Shown here one piece after another: positions 33,912-44,926 of a stretch of DNA of 64,000 bases; the first letter of the stretch is position 1, and each line of letters starts with the position of its first letter. Made by a program: the position numbers and the translations under genes. Origin of the DNA: Mycocentrospora acerina (Eukaryota > Ascomycota > Dothideomycetes > Pleosporales); NCBI GenBank assembly GCA_022701365.1, contig JAKUHH010000108.1, forward strand, positions 371,821 through 435,820. The letters run 5' to 3'. The notes beneath the pieces were generated by a model. The model saw nothing but the letters and a program-made list of their open reading frames with translations, was not told the DNA's origin and ran no database searches.

Positions 33912-36900
33912 GGCGGCGGCCAGTTGAAGGTCTTGGTGTGCGGTGTAATCAGGCTATAAAACGAAATCGCAGGGTCGTGCTGGTCATAACCCGAACACCG
34001 CGAGCGCATGGATCATAGCGTTGCAAGCTTCAATGAAGTGCGCAATTAATTTATCCATGGCACACGGCATTTAAGAAGTTCCGCGACCCGCTCTTTGTGG
34101 TCTGTTTCATCACACAGTACAACCGAAGTTGAAGAAATCGGGCCAAAGTATTCTGCACGATTTTCACACTAAATACAGTCGCTTCGCACTCGGTTTCAGA
34201 AACAAAGCTGCGAGAAGCCGTTGTTGATTGGGTTGAAGATGCATGTATTCCGATTTATTGTCAATATTTTCAATATTTCCTATTTATAATAGAGTCATAT
34301 ACCCGCATTGCATTTACTGAATTATTTTACTGCTCTAGATCGCAAACTATCTACGCCATAGAGTTGAGGTTAAGACTAGTGTGAATGTTATTTGCCAAAT
34401 GTAAACTACAATGTACCACGAATCAGGTCCGTGTATCCCGATTGAGGTTTAGCCTATGCTGAAAAGTCGTCATAAGTTATCGTAGAATAGGTATAAAATA
34501 ATTCCTTGTAACTCTTACCTCATGTTTCAAGCGTTGCCTGAATGCCTGTCGCTCCTTTGCAAGGCAGTAACGACACTAGTTCGCGCACAGACCATATAGT
34601 ATGTTCATACAACACAAAAGTCGCTGGTATGTAACTCTGTCAAGTGATATCATATTCTACATAAAACACAAAGTACAGGATGGAGGATCACAAAGTGCTG
34701 AGAGTGAAGACGCTATTTTGCAGACTTCTGAGGTCAGTTGGGCCCATGTGCTGAAAATCGATCAGTCGCCCTGCTTCGATGGCGGGTCGGATGTCATGTA
34801 TGTATTCGGCAAGAAATCCCTATGATCCAAGAATGATGAAAGTAGAGACTTTACAATGGATTGATCAGTAAAGATGTCTTGCAATCAACTCTGAAGCGCC
34901 GGGCGATGCGAATTAGCGAGCCCTGGGAGTCTTCAAAAGTTCGAGGGCTGACTTGATTACAGAGCGTTTACATTTGGACGCGGGAAGTATGAAAATTATA
35001 GGATATTCTGTATGGTTTGACCAGACAAGGATTCCAAAGACACCGATTGAATAGAACAATCATGCTTGCTCTTGTACGAATCTGATAGAGACTACACTTT
35101 TCCTTTCTGTGAAGCATACATGCTACAGTGCTTGGCACGTAGCCTGAGTTTTGAGCACGTAAAAAGTACTTAAAGCGACGTCATGCGTAGTGAGATGATT
35201 GAGAGTACGGTGCGCAGATCTTGGAGTCTTTGATTAGACTACAGAGTAATTAATGGTCCTGGACAGATTTGGAACTCCTATGCTGGGGAAGAGGTTTGCT
35301 GCACATCTCATGGCTGATACTACCAGAAAGGCTAACTGAGGCAAACAGTGCCTAGTTAGCGGTCTGAGAACCACGTCCTGGACTCTGGAACATATGGCTA
35401 AAAATCGTACCTACTATGCTCTTTGATCAAGTCCCCAGACAATCCAGTTTCTCGCAAAAGAATTCGCAGTGATTCTCCTTCACTTCTGCCTTACGACGTC
35501 TTACACGACGTCTTGAGCGCCCACCAGTACACGACACCAAATCACTCACCTAGGTATCCTAGAATATACATACTGCAACCCATAAGCCCTCTTTCTGAAA
35601 ACAAATGATCGTCAGACCCCTTTCTCCCTGGTTCTAGGAAGGCCGGGATCTACTCTTCAACACTATTTCCCCACCAAACTTCAACTTCAAAGGTCCATTC
35701 CTATGGCTAAACGAAACTGCCATCCCCAAATTCAGCCTCGAAGATTCATCAATGGGAATCGCAAACTGTCAATGAATCTGGACCGCAAGCCAGGGGGGGC
35801 TCGTGCTGTCGTAAATCCAAAGAGTTAATCCGGACGAACGCACTGAGAGAAGGAAAAAAGGGTGCAAGAAAAAAGTGATTCTTGATAGTACTTACTCCAA
35901 ATATACACCTATTATCATATATTTCGCAGCCGAGAACCATTGACATGATCTCAGTACAGCTCATTCGATCCGGGAATGTGGTCGCACACTAGTATGCCGA
36001 ACTGAACACTTATGGGAATGGCGAGTGGCCCCCTCATAGGCGTCGCTTCAATGTTTTGGTTCTGTTAAATAGAGATTTTTTGGCACAACGGAAGGGATAA
36101 AGGGGGTCCGATTCTACATTCCATCGGGTGAGTGGATCACTGAGGTGGGGGTTAGCATGAACATGCGTTTCTTTTCCCGAGTCAATCATAGAAAGCTACA
36201 CCAAGGATGGTGTTTCTATTCAGATGATGTATGTATGTATGTATGTATGTATTAGTGAATCGCATTGCCATGTTTTAATGTTCCTGTAAGCTGAGCAGGC
36301 CGTTTTCTTATCCAGCAAGACAAAGACGGTTGCTACGTGTATGTGTGAGGGCCAAGTAAGTACACACCATACGCTGCTACCAAGTCCTCTCAAGTACACC
36401 ACATCTCGTGGGACTTACTGGGAGATACGCACTTACAAGTCAAAACATCCATCTCGTCTATACATCATCTCCTGACCACTGGCATGCCACAGGACGGTGT
36501 CATCTCTCGTTTTGACTTACTTCTAGTACTCTCTCCTCTTGACCTCCATGGAACCCGACCCCCTCGGGCACAAGCCAATTAAAGAGTGGGGTGGGGATAT
36601 CGAGTATGAGGGTTGATGGAGGCGAGGGGATGTATTTTCTAGACAAGAAGACTGAGGAACTATAATACACTTGCAGTGTATCGTTTTCATACCGCTTGTC
36701 TTTCGCCTCTGCCAGACGAGATTGCGCATGCTTGCATGCAACATGAAGTGAGAGGGCTGTGGTTCTAGGTGCAAATAGTAGCCAAGTAGGATAGAAACGT
36801 CGTAGGATTATATATAAAGCAATTGGCGAAATTAAGGAAAAGTGAAGAATCAAATTAATCATGCCATTACAATACTATACTTTCTTCTCTAGATAGTGGG

Positions 36901-36994
36901 GGAGAACTAACCCCACACTGAAGTCTGCCGCACTGACAGAATGCCCCATGCATCTTTATAAAAGCAATAGTCCTCCCATACTCCAGCCAATATG
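33912..36994. other. AT-rich, gene-poor 3.1 kb
   Basis: Nothing convincing is coded here. A stretch at 35423-35790 contains short frames with protein-like composition (ISPPNFNFKGPFLWLNETA is in another frame from its neighbours), perhaps a decayed gene. An (atgt)n run lies at 36227-36252. Confidence 0.45.
36227..36252. repeat. (atgt)n microsatellite
   Basis: About six to seven atgt steps in noncoding DNA. Confidence 0.8.
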
Positions 36995-39900
36995 CTAATG
37001 CCCTCCAAATGCACCACTCTGCGTTTGCGCACCCGGGAACTGAATCTCAGGCCAATGCCCATGCCCGTGCCCGTGCCCGTGCCCATGCGCCCCGCCATCC
37101 ATGTGCTGAGCACTCTGATTCTGCGCATTTGCCTGAGCAGCATTCTCCCTCTCTGAAAGCGACATGAGTGACGTTGCCGTATTGACTGTGTGAAGGGAAT
37201 GATATCCTTCGCTCTGAGCGAGTTGCGACTGCTGTTGCATTTGCATGCTGGACCACTGACGCCAGTCTTGTGGCGTGAGCACGTTTGTTGGTGCGAGCGT
37301 ATTTGCATATGTGCTTTGAGTCTGGTTCGGATGTGGATTGTTGCTTTGGGCGGTTTGGTATACATAGGGGTTGTTTGTGCCTTGTCGCTGTGTTTGGGCT
37401 GCCCTGTTTGATGATGCAGCTGCCAGAGCTGCGGCATGCGTAGGCGTCATGCCATTGTCTTCGCGGCTGGTATAGTGCGACTGCTGATCAAAGGCATTGT
37501 TTGAGGCTTGCGAGACGGCCATAGGAGATTGTATGGCATAGTTGTGGGTGATTGAGCCCGCTAGATTAGAGTAGCTGGGCGGTTGTGATGTGAGGGCGGG
37601 GTCAGTAGGGATGTTGGGTGCTGTTGTGTAAGGTTCTTGGTATCCGCCATTTTCGTACCCCAAATTCTGAGCTTGTTGAGGTGTTTGCAGGGCCGCACGG
37701 GCTATTGATTCGGTAGCTGTGCGCTTCACGATGCTATCGTTGATGCTTCCAAGAGTCTGATCAATGATTGCAGAGATTGCGTCCTTGAGATTATCCCCAG
37801 ATCCTAATGAACGTTAGTGACAAAGAATATGTTGACAAAATACAACAGCTCCATAGACGGCTATGTACAGTGGGCTTACCAAGGAAATGATCGCATTCAC
37901 CCAAGACGTTGATCCAGGTTGCCATATCGCCCTTTAACCTTGTCATGTCAACAGGGGACAAGAGATCCTTACGCACAGAAGAGGCGAACAAGGTGGTGAA
38001 GATGGCCGCAATGTAGACGACGGTGTTTATCCAAGGAATATCTAAGCTTTTCTTATGCATCATCTCGGTGCAATTAAGCAACATCTTTTGCGAGGCATCA
38101 AGACATTTGTCCAGATTAGAACTGATAATGGCAGGATCTATGGACCTGCATACTGCTGGATGATGTAGCAATAGTCGGTACTGCTGATGCCAGTATTCCA
38201 GATAGAGAGCAAATATGTGGTCTTCTTGACCGGAATGCGACGGATCTCGCAATTCGTAGGGCATGTCTTCCTTCCACTGACGAATACCAGCCTCGAGTCG
38301 TTTAAGAGTCTCTACATATGATCGGGGTGAGTGTCGCACGGCATATATTCGCTTGTAGAGATCTAGCTCCCAGACGGTGAGTTTGGCGACCTGTATGCCA
38401 ACCTGGAACGAACACTGATGGAACGAATCGAGGCTAGCTTCTTCCCCGGGTAAGCAATCATTGATGGGTTCTGGGAATTCCACGTCAATATCGTCATTGC
38501 TGATTGGCATCGGCCTCCCTAGCTTTCCGGAGAGATTAATGGTGAGGGCATGCAAGGTCCAGAAGACTCGCTTCCTCATCTCGATTTCCAGCTTGCTCAG
38601 CTTGACAGAGCCGTCTGCCCAGGCCTTGACAGAGCGATGCATCCCTAGTTCGGTAGCAAATAGATGTGCTATCGAGGTCATGATCCAGGCCGCACCGGGC
38701 TTGGGGAAATTGCGGAGATGGTGGCAGATCATGGCCAAGGCTTGTATGCTTTCCAGTTTGTGTTCCCCCGTGACTAGATCTTTGTAGAAGCTGAGCGCGT
38801 ACTTGTAGTGGATATGTGACTCTTCCATTAGTGATCCTTGCTGACTGTTCCTGGCAGCGATCTGGTATTTGATAGTGGCGAGCATCATGTGGATAAAGAC
38901 CGTTTCGGGCGGAGTAGGCGTGAAACTGGGATCGTTTCCAAACCTCCAGACCAAGTGCATAAATGCAGGCTTATGATGGAGCATGGTATAGGGGTTGAGA
39001 GACCGCAGGTACCACCCGGCGTACTCTCTCAAAGCGCTGTACGGCGGCAAAACAGCAGTCTCAACCTTCTGGCCGCCCATGGTGATCTGGACCAAGGTGC
39101 TGTAGGACATGACCGACTTCTCATACTCGGCATCATCCATCATAAAGTCTGTGAGATCGACATGGGTGCCAAAGACGGACAACGACGTGCCCTTGATGTG
39201 GCTCAGCAGCGAGTCTCCAGACGCGACGCCGAGGTAGTTGTCGCCAATAGAGCCGTGCTTGAACGTGGGGAGCGACGAGTGCTCGCCCTTGTCGGTGCCG
39301 CTGGCGGTGGGCGAGTATGCAGGCTGCGGCGATACGCATGGGCGAGCATGAGGGTCCAGCCAGGGCTGGCCGTCGCTTGTGGGGCCCGCTGATGTCCACG
39401 GATGGCTGGGGGCGTGCAGGGCGTTGCTGTAAGCAGGCGGGGCGCGGGGCTCGACGCCGACTTCCTTGAGCTGGGCCTGCAGGTCGGCGATGTGGGCACG
39501 CAGATGGGTGTTTTCAGCCTCCATGGCCTCGGCGTGGCCGCGGGTGGTGGCGCGGCCGGTGATGCGGTCCGTGGTGCGACATGGCGTCCTGTTTTGCTCG
39601 CACGACGTGCAGCCCTCGGGACGGCCGTCGCAGCGGATTTTGCGGATCTGGGGGGGCGGTTAGTGGTGGGGGTGGAGGCGGAGGTGGAGGCGCAGGTGGA
39701 GGGGGGAGGAGGGGGTGGAGGAGGTGGTGGTGGTGGAGGATGAGGTCATGTGAGCAAGGATGCGGGCATGCGTGGGCAAGGGCAGAGGCAGAGGCATGGG
39801 TCTGCGGATGCGTATGCAGATGTGTGCGGGCATGAGCAGCAACGTGAGCATGTCTGGGGGCGTGCCTGCCACCACACAGCGCGAGGGGACAAGGCGACGA

Positions 39901-40111
39901 CGTGCACGCGTCGAGGGCGGTGGAAACATACCTTGCAGCGGTCGCAGGCCTGCCCAGTCCGCTTCGAGTCGGCGAGCTTGCGCTTGACGGTGCCGGAGAA
40001 GTCGTTGTTTGGCAATCGCTGCTGGGGGCTCAGCGAGGCGCCATGCTCGACCCGCTGGACCTTTGTGTAGGTGTTGGGCTGGTCGTCGTCGCTGGTTCTC
40101 TTGGGAGGCAT
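36995..40111 (-). CDS. Zn2Cys6 transcription factor with fungal-specific transcription factor domain
   Basis: Exons 40111-39932, 39647-37880 and 37803-36995 join to about 918 aa. The zinc cluster has six cysteines at about 56, 59, 66, 73, 76 and 83 (CDRCK, then IRKIRC, EGCTSC and TPC); intron 1 (284 bp) splits it after the second Cys. A coiled coil follows (AMEAENTHLRAHIADLQAQL). The middle region (~190-600) has the fungal_trans landmarks: YLRSLNPYTMLHHKPAFM, HLFATELGMHRS and KRVFWTLHALTINLSGKLGR. The C-terminal 270 residues are Gln/Asn/Ser-rich and end with a His-Gly run (HGHGHGHGHGH). It is a nuclear DNA-binding regulator; target genes are unknown. It is divergent from CGI121, 792 bp apart. 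Confidence 0.92.
39660..39742 (+). repeat. G-rich tract in intron 1 of the Zn2Cys6 gene
   Basis: Dozens of gg and ggg steps (gtggaggc, ggaggggggagga, ggtggtggtgg) lie on the plus strand, so the transcript is C-rich. The tract sits just inside the acceptor end of the 284-bp intron and could form a G-quadruplex in DNA. Confidence 0.65.
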
Positions 40112-40903
40112 CGGTGCGGCCGTTACGCGCCCTCGAAAGCAAACACCCGACGGCTTGTACCGCAGTCGCGTAATGCAGAAACGCGCAGTGTGGCGCCGAG
40201 TGGCGGGCCTTGTTCAATGCTTGCTTTGGCGTACGCGGTGCAGGTGTTTTGCGGGCGGGCTCTCCTTCTTCATCAGTCCGACTGCAGAGGCATGCTGGTG
40301 CGGCGCAACAAGACTGGCGACGATTGTGTCGCAACGTTGGCCCACAAGACGAAGACAAAGACGACGACTGCAATCCGAGCCCAAGTTTCGGCGCAAGAGC
40401 GACGTGCACGGAACCAGCACCCAATGGACAAACACCTAGTCCTGGGGTCCTGGTGATACCTGCAGTCGCGCTGCCCATAACACGCACAGCGCGGACACTA
40501 GATCGTCCCTCGCCAGCCTCCCATTCGTTGCCGGCATCTCCTCCGGCGCACGCTCGTAAGACTTCTGGCGAAGAATCAAAGAACGCCAAGCGCCTGCTCC
40601 CCGCGGTAGTCAAACGGTCTATCCACACAGACCTCCTTTGCTCGGCCTAACCAGAGCGCAAAGACGCTTTTTCAACACACCGAATTCTGCCCGCCACTGG
40701 AAAATTACAAACCCAGCAAGAGAAGCGAACAACGGACAACCTTCAGCCAACCGTCCTCGGCCCACACAAACTTTGTCCCTCGTATTCTGAACCGACATAT
40801 CAAACGGCGCTCTCGATCATCTACCGCCTCACTCCCGACCAAGGTATCGACCCAGAGATCGGCATTTGTGTGTCCTGTTCCTCGTAGGTCCATTCACGCA
40901 ACT
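40112..40903. promoter_or_regulatory. Divergent promoter region between the Zn2Cys6 gene and CGI121
   Basis: 792 bp of GC-rich DNA with no gene of its own. The frames that run through it are shadows of composition. Confidence 0.5.
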
Positions 40904-41885
40904 ATGGCGCTAGTACACACCTTCACCCTCCCACACTACGAGCAATATCCAGTGCACGTGGCTGTCTTCAACAATGTCACGAATGCTGCCTTTTTAAGGG
41001 GCCAGCTGCTAGCTGCCAACCCTGACTTCGATTATGCCTTTCTGGACGCCAAGATGGTACGAGAGCCGTTTTTGCTCATTCACACATCGCGAAGCGCTCA
41101 TCTCCGACTTCACATGCACCACACCACATGGATACATACTTCCCAAACACCCACCTGACTATCCTCATCTCGTTCATCATCATAATCATCATCATCGTCA
41201 TCATCCACAGTCCCCCCTGTAACCCAAACTCTATCCACTCTCCACTTTAGCCTACTCAGACTCACCGTCTTCTCTGTTCATCCTCCTAGTCTTCCGCACC
41301 ATAGTCATCACTCCTCTCCATCACGTTACACGGCCCTCCCCCATCCCCCTTCTCAAACATCAATCACCACTACTCAAATAACTCGCCCTGAAACTAACCG
41401 CCCCACTCTAGATACTCACACCCTCCCACCTACTCACTGCCTCATTCCTCTCCCTGCACGCCTTCCTCACAACTCACATCCACAAAACCCGCACCCCACA
41501 CTCGGAACTAGTCTTCCGCCTCTCCCCCACAAACAACATAGGCGAGTCGTACAAAACTTTCGGCATTAGCGACGATTCCTCGCACATTATTGCTGTGAAG
41601 CTGCCCATTACTGCAGACGGAACGCTGGATGAGAGTGTGACGCGGGAGAGTGTAGCAGCCCATTTGGGTAGTGTCGTAGAGGGGAGCGGGGTGAACATCG
41701 AGGACGGAAACGGTGAGTTGGAGTTGGGGCAGGGGTGTGATCTGCAGAGGGTGAGGAAGGCTTACAAGCTTGGGGATGGGGGGAAAAGGGGGAAAAAGGG
41801 TGACATTGTAAACGGGGAGAAGAAAAATGAGCAAAGGGACATGGAGAGCGTGATTCTAGGTATCATTGCGTTGAAGGGGACGTGA
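40904..41885 (+). CDS. CGI121: EKC/KEOPS complex subunit CGI121
   Basis: Exons 40904-41056 and 41412-41885 give 208 aa. The protein opens with MALVHTFTLPHYEQYPVHVA, followed by NNVTNAAFLRGQLLAANPDF and DYAFLDAKM. After the intron come ILTPSHLLTASFLSLHAFL, SELVFRLSPTNNIGESYKTF and GISDDSSHIIAVKL. These are the blocks of the CGI121/TPRKB family. KEOPS makes the t6A modification of tRNAs that read ANN codons and is also linked to telomere upkeep; Cgi121 binds Bud32 and tRNA. The 355-bp intron is the longest in the window and is CT/CA-rich. A Gly/Lys-rich insert (DGGKRGKKGD) lies before the last helix. Confidence 0.9.
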
Positions 41886-42106
41886 TTCTTTGATCTTGCT
41901 GCGCCGTGAGAGCCGTTGGATTGAAAAGAAAAAAATACAAAGTCACGAATGCGGCGTGCACAATCACCTTCAAAAAATAAGTCGGCAATCAAACGACACA
42001 GCGACGAGCAGTGCACAGCATCTAGATCAAAAGCACTCAACTCTCTATGCTACAGGGTCCTGGACCGTATGAAAACACCACTGATTTTGCCAAGCATAAC
42101 GCGAGC

Positions 42107-43072
42107 TTATTTGTCCAAGTACTCGGGCTTGAGGAAATCAGCCATGTTCTTTGGCCTGGGGTATTTGTTCTCTGTGCCGTACGTTAGCAATTACCATCAA
42201 TATAAATCATCAAGACAGCCATGACATACCAACGTGGTGGTGGTGATCATCGTGGCCGTGGCCATCGCTTGCTGGGCCAACGTAGTGCATGTTGTAGACA
42301 GATCCACACTCCATGCAGCGGGACTTGGGCTCTTCACGAGTAAGCTGCAAGGTATTAGTAATCATGTCCTTGAATCATACAGCGTCACCCAGCTCCTTAC
42401 AGTGATCCAGAGAACGTTGTGCGAGTCGACGGGGAAGCCAGTGCAACCAACGTACTGCTCGTCACCAGCGGAGTTGACGGTAATGGGGTCCTCCATCGTG
42501 CCTGTTGTGTTGTCAGCAGTGACTCTACAATTTCCTCATTTTTTGTTTCCAAAGCATTCTTCTCTTGCATGATTTTTTTGGACCTGTAACATACCAAGAC
42601 GGCTGGCGTCCAAGGGCCTCATATCGAAGATATCAACACCCTGCATCTTTCCAAGAATTTCAAGACGCTCAAGACCAGTAGCCTGCTCGGCATCCGTGGG
42701 AACGGTACCGGGCTTTGCACCGGGCGCAAGAAGATCGTCAAAGGTCTTGATCTCTACAGTATCACACCTGTTAGCAACTGGCGTTATGCGCTCCCGCCGC
42801 GACCGGACGCAGCTCGGCAATGCGGGAAAGGCGTGTGCGGGCGCAACATACGGTCGATTGTCTTGTAACCCTCGAGGATGCTGGGGACATTGGGGTTGGC
42901 GGGGGCATCCTTCTTCTCATTGGCGTCGCCTGCAGTCGAGTCAATGGGCTGCATCGTACGATGGCTGCTGGAGCGACCTACGGCGCACAAAGGTGGTGGT
43001 GAAGGTGCGGCGGGCAATGGCGGCGGGGGCCACACGGCGTACCGCTGCGACGGCAGAGCGCTGGAGGAACAT
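42107..43072 (-). CDS. COX4: Cytochrome c oxidase subunit IV (yeast Cox4 / mammalian Vb family)
   Basis: Six exons join in frame: 43072-42982, 42929-42852, 42753-42595, 42501-42401, 42344-42230 and 42171-42107, about 202 aa. A basic presequence (FLQRSAVAAVRRVAPAAIAR) is followed by VPSILEGYKTID, IKTFDDLLAPGAKPGTVP and LERLEILGKMQGVDIFDMRP. Then come DPITVNSAGDEQYVGCTGFP and EEPKSRCMECGSVYNMHYVG, which carry the zinc-binding cysteines of the family. The end is RPKNMADFLKPEYLDK. It is a nuclear-encoded subunit of complex IV in the inner mitochondrial membrane. Just before the last intron is a His/Asp run (DGHGHDDHHHH). Introns are 52-98 bp, so nearly half the gene is noncoding. It is divergent from the nicotinamidase gene. 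Confidence 0.95.
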
Positions 43073-43474
43073 GGCGGGGGCAATTGGGGTGGAGTGGAGA
43101 GGGGAGCGTGGGTGCGAGAGCTTCTTGCCGTGAATTGACGTTCCACGATCAGACGAGCTTGTGCTCAGGCTTAGTGTTGTGCTGACGTAAAGACGGCAAG
43201 CCACACCTGTCTCCAGCCACAACTTCGTTGAGTGATTTCATCGATTGTCGACTCGACTACGCTCACAAGTTGCCATGCAGCCAAATGATCTACCTAGACT
43301 GCTTTTGATCCGTCACTAATCAACACAGCATTGCCTTCGTAGACGTAGGGTGAACCAAGAAATCTACCCCCAGCACCAGGCAACCTTCCTCCTCTCCCAC
43401 ACCTAACATAGCTCATCCAGAGGGAGCATTGTTGCACTGATCAAGACAGCTGTAGTCATCTGAAACACCTCAAA
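43073..43474. promoter_or_regulatory. Shared divergent promoter region of COX4 and nicotinamidase
   Basis: 402 bp between the two outward-facing ATGs. No motif was identified with confidence. Confidence 0.5.
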
Positions 43475-44209
43475 ATGACCTTTAAACCTGCGCTTGTTGT
43501 AGTCGATGTGCAAGAAGACTTTTGTCCTCCTGTGAGCTCCAAGGCCGCCGAAGCGCCAGAGTCTTGCTAACAGCACCAGAACGGTACACTGGCAGTGCAA
43601 GGCGGACGCGACATTGTACCCGCCATCAACGAGCTGCTGTCTCTACCATTTGCCATCAAAATCGCCACCAAAGACTTCCACCCCCAGGACCACATTTCCT
43701 TCGCCTCGAACCACTCCGCGCCCAACAACAAACCTTTCGAGTCGGTTTTTGCTATCGCGAACCCGCTGAACCCAAAAGAAGTCCAAGAGACCCGCTTATG
43801 GCCTGATCACTGCGTTCAAGGCACAAAGGGGTCAGAGTTACTTCCAGAACTGCACATAGGTCAGGTGGATAGTATAGTAGAGAAAGGCCAGGACAAGCGC
43901 GTTGAAATGTACTCTGCATTTGCGGATCCATTTACAAGTCCATCTGTGGTCCAAAGTGGCCTTGCGAAGACATTGCATGATGCGGATATCACAGATGTTT
44001 ATGTCGTAGGCCTCGCGGCTGACTACTGCGTCAAGCATACAGCACTAGATGCGCAGAAGGAGGGCTTTAGGACCTGGGTAATAGGCGAAGCCACCAAGGC
44101 GGTCGATCCATCATCACTACCAGACGTCTACAAGGAGTACGAGAAGGCTGGTATCACGCTCATTGGGAAGGATGATGCGTCGGTGCAGCGCGTCAAGGTG
44201 TACTCCTGA
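43475..44209 (+). CDS. PNC1: Nicotinamidase
   Basis: Exons 43475-43531 and 43580-44209 (48-bp intron) encode 228 aa, close to yeast Pnc1. The catalytic triad is visible: Asp11 in ALVVVDVQEDFCPP, Lys in IKIATKDFHPQDH and Cys (~169) in VVGLAADYCVKHTA. The DFHPQDHISF block carries the metal-binding Asp and His residues, and RLWPDHCVQGTKG is the usual following segment. The enzyme hydrolyses nicotinamide to nicotinate in the NAD salvage pathway and lowers nicotinamide, an inhibitor of sirtuins. The intron comes right after the first catalytic block, a common place in fungi. Confidence 0.95.
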
Positions 44210-44926
44210 AGTCATGTATCTTCGCGGTGCGTTTGTGGAAGGAAGCGTGAGGTGGTACCAGAAACATAATCATATTGGCAGACATCCCAGAAAAATCTTC
44301 TGGGCAAGTTCTTGCACAAGGACACAAACATGCCACCCTACCTTACTCCGTGCGAATGCGCGCGTGAACCCAGTTTTCACTTCCCGTGTGACTTGCCCAG
44401 TGCCCCGCGCGCGGGGCAACAAGTGCTTGCTGTTGCCTCTCTTTGGAAATGGAGGTATTGGGCATCCACCCGTCTGTGACGTGTTTTGACACCGCCTTCT
44501 CCGAGTCTAGACGCTGTCGAGCGAGCGCACATCACGTTGTGCGCCTTTGCCCTGCCAGACCGGTTCAACGCCAGCGCGGGGGGCTTGCAGTTAAAAACTT
44601 CGTTGGTACAACAACCAACGTCATTCGGTATTCGGTCCGCGTCACCCCAAAGCTCCCGTACACTGCCGGCAGCGAAATCAACTTGTGCCTGACAGCGCCT
44701 TAACTTGTCGTCTATTTCCTATTGTTTTTATCTCCTTCACTGCTACCAACAGCCGTCTTCCTCACGATGCCGCATCTACCAAAGGCTGTGCATAGGCGCA
44801 GAGCCTCGCTGACAACCAGTGCGTCATGACCCACGAACCATTCATGCCGCGCTTCAAAGTGCTGCATTACAGGCTATTTTTTGCTAATGCGTGTTCCTGC
44901 AATTTGTAGGTAGTCGGGGCTCCTCT
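44210..44926. other. Spacer between nicotinamidase and OSBP genes
   Basis: No coding sequence is recognised; frames such as 44163-44489 are shadows. The end is probably the OSBP promoter or a noncoding first exon (AATTTGTAG acceptor-like site before 44910). Confidence 0.5.

Noticed and set aside
26516..36994. A transposon or transposon relic to explain the gene-poor DNA around the Myb genes
   Set aside because: No transposase or reverse transcriptase fragment, terminal repeat or target duplication was found by eye.
39660..40628. A 322-codon minus-strand frame across the start of the Zn2Cys6 gene
   Set aside because: It overlaps exon 1 and intron 1 in another frame and is low in complexity.
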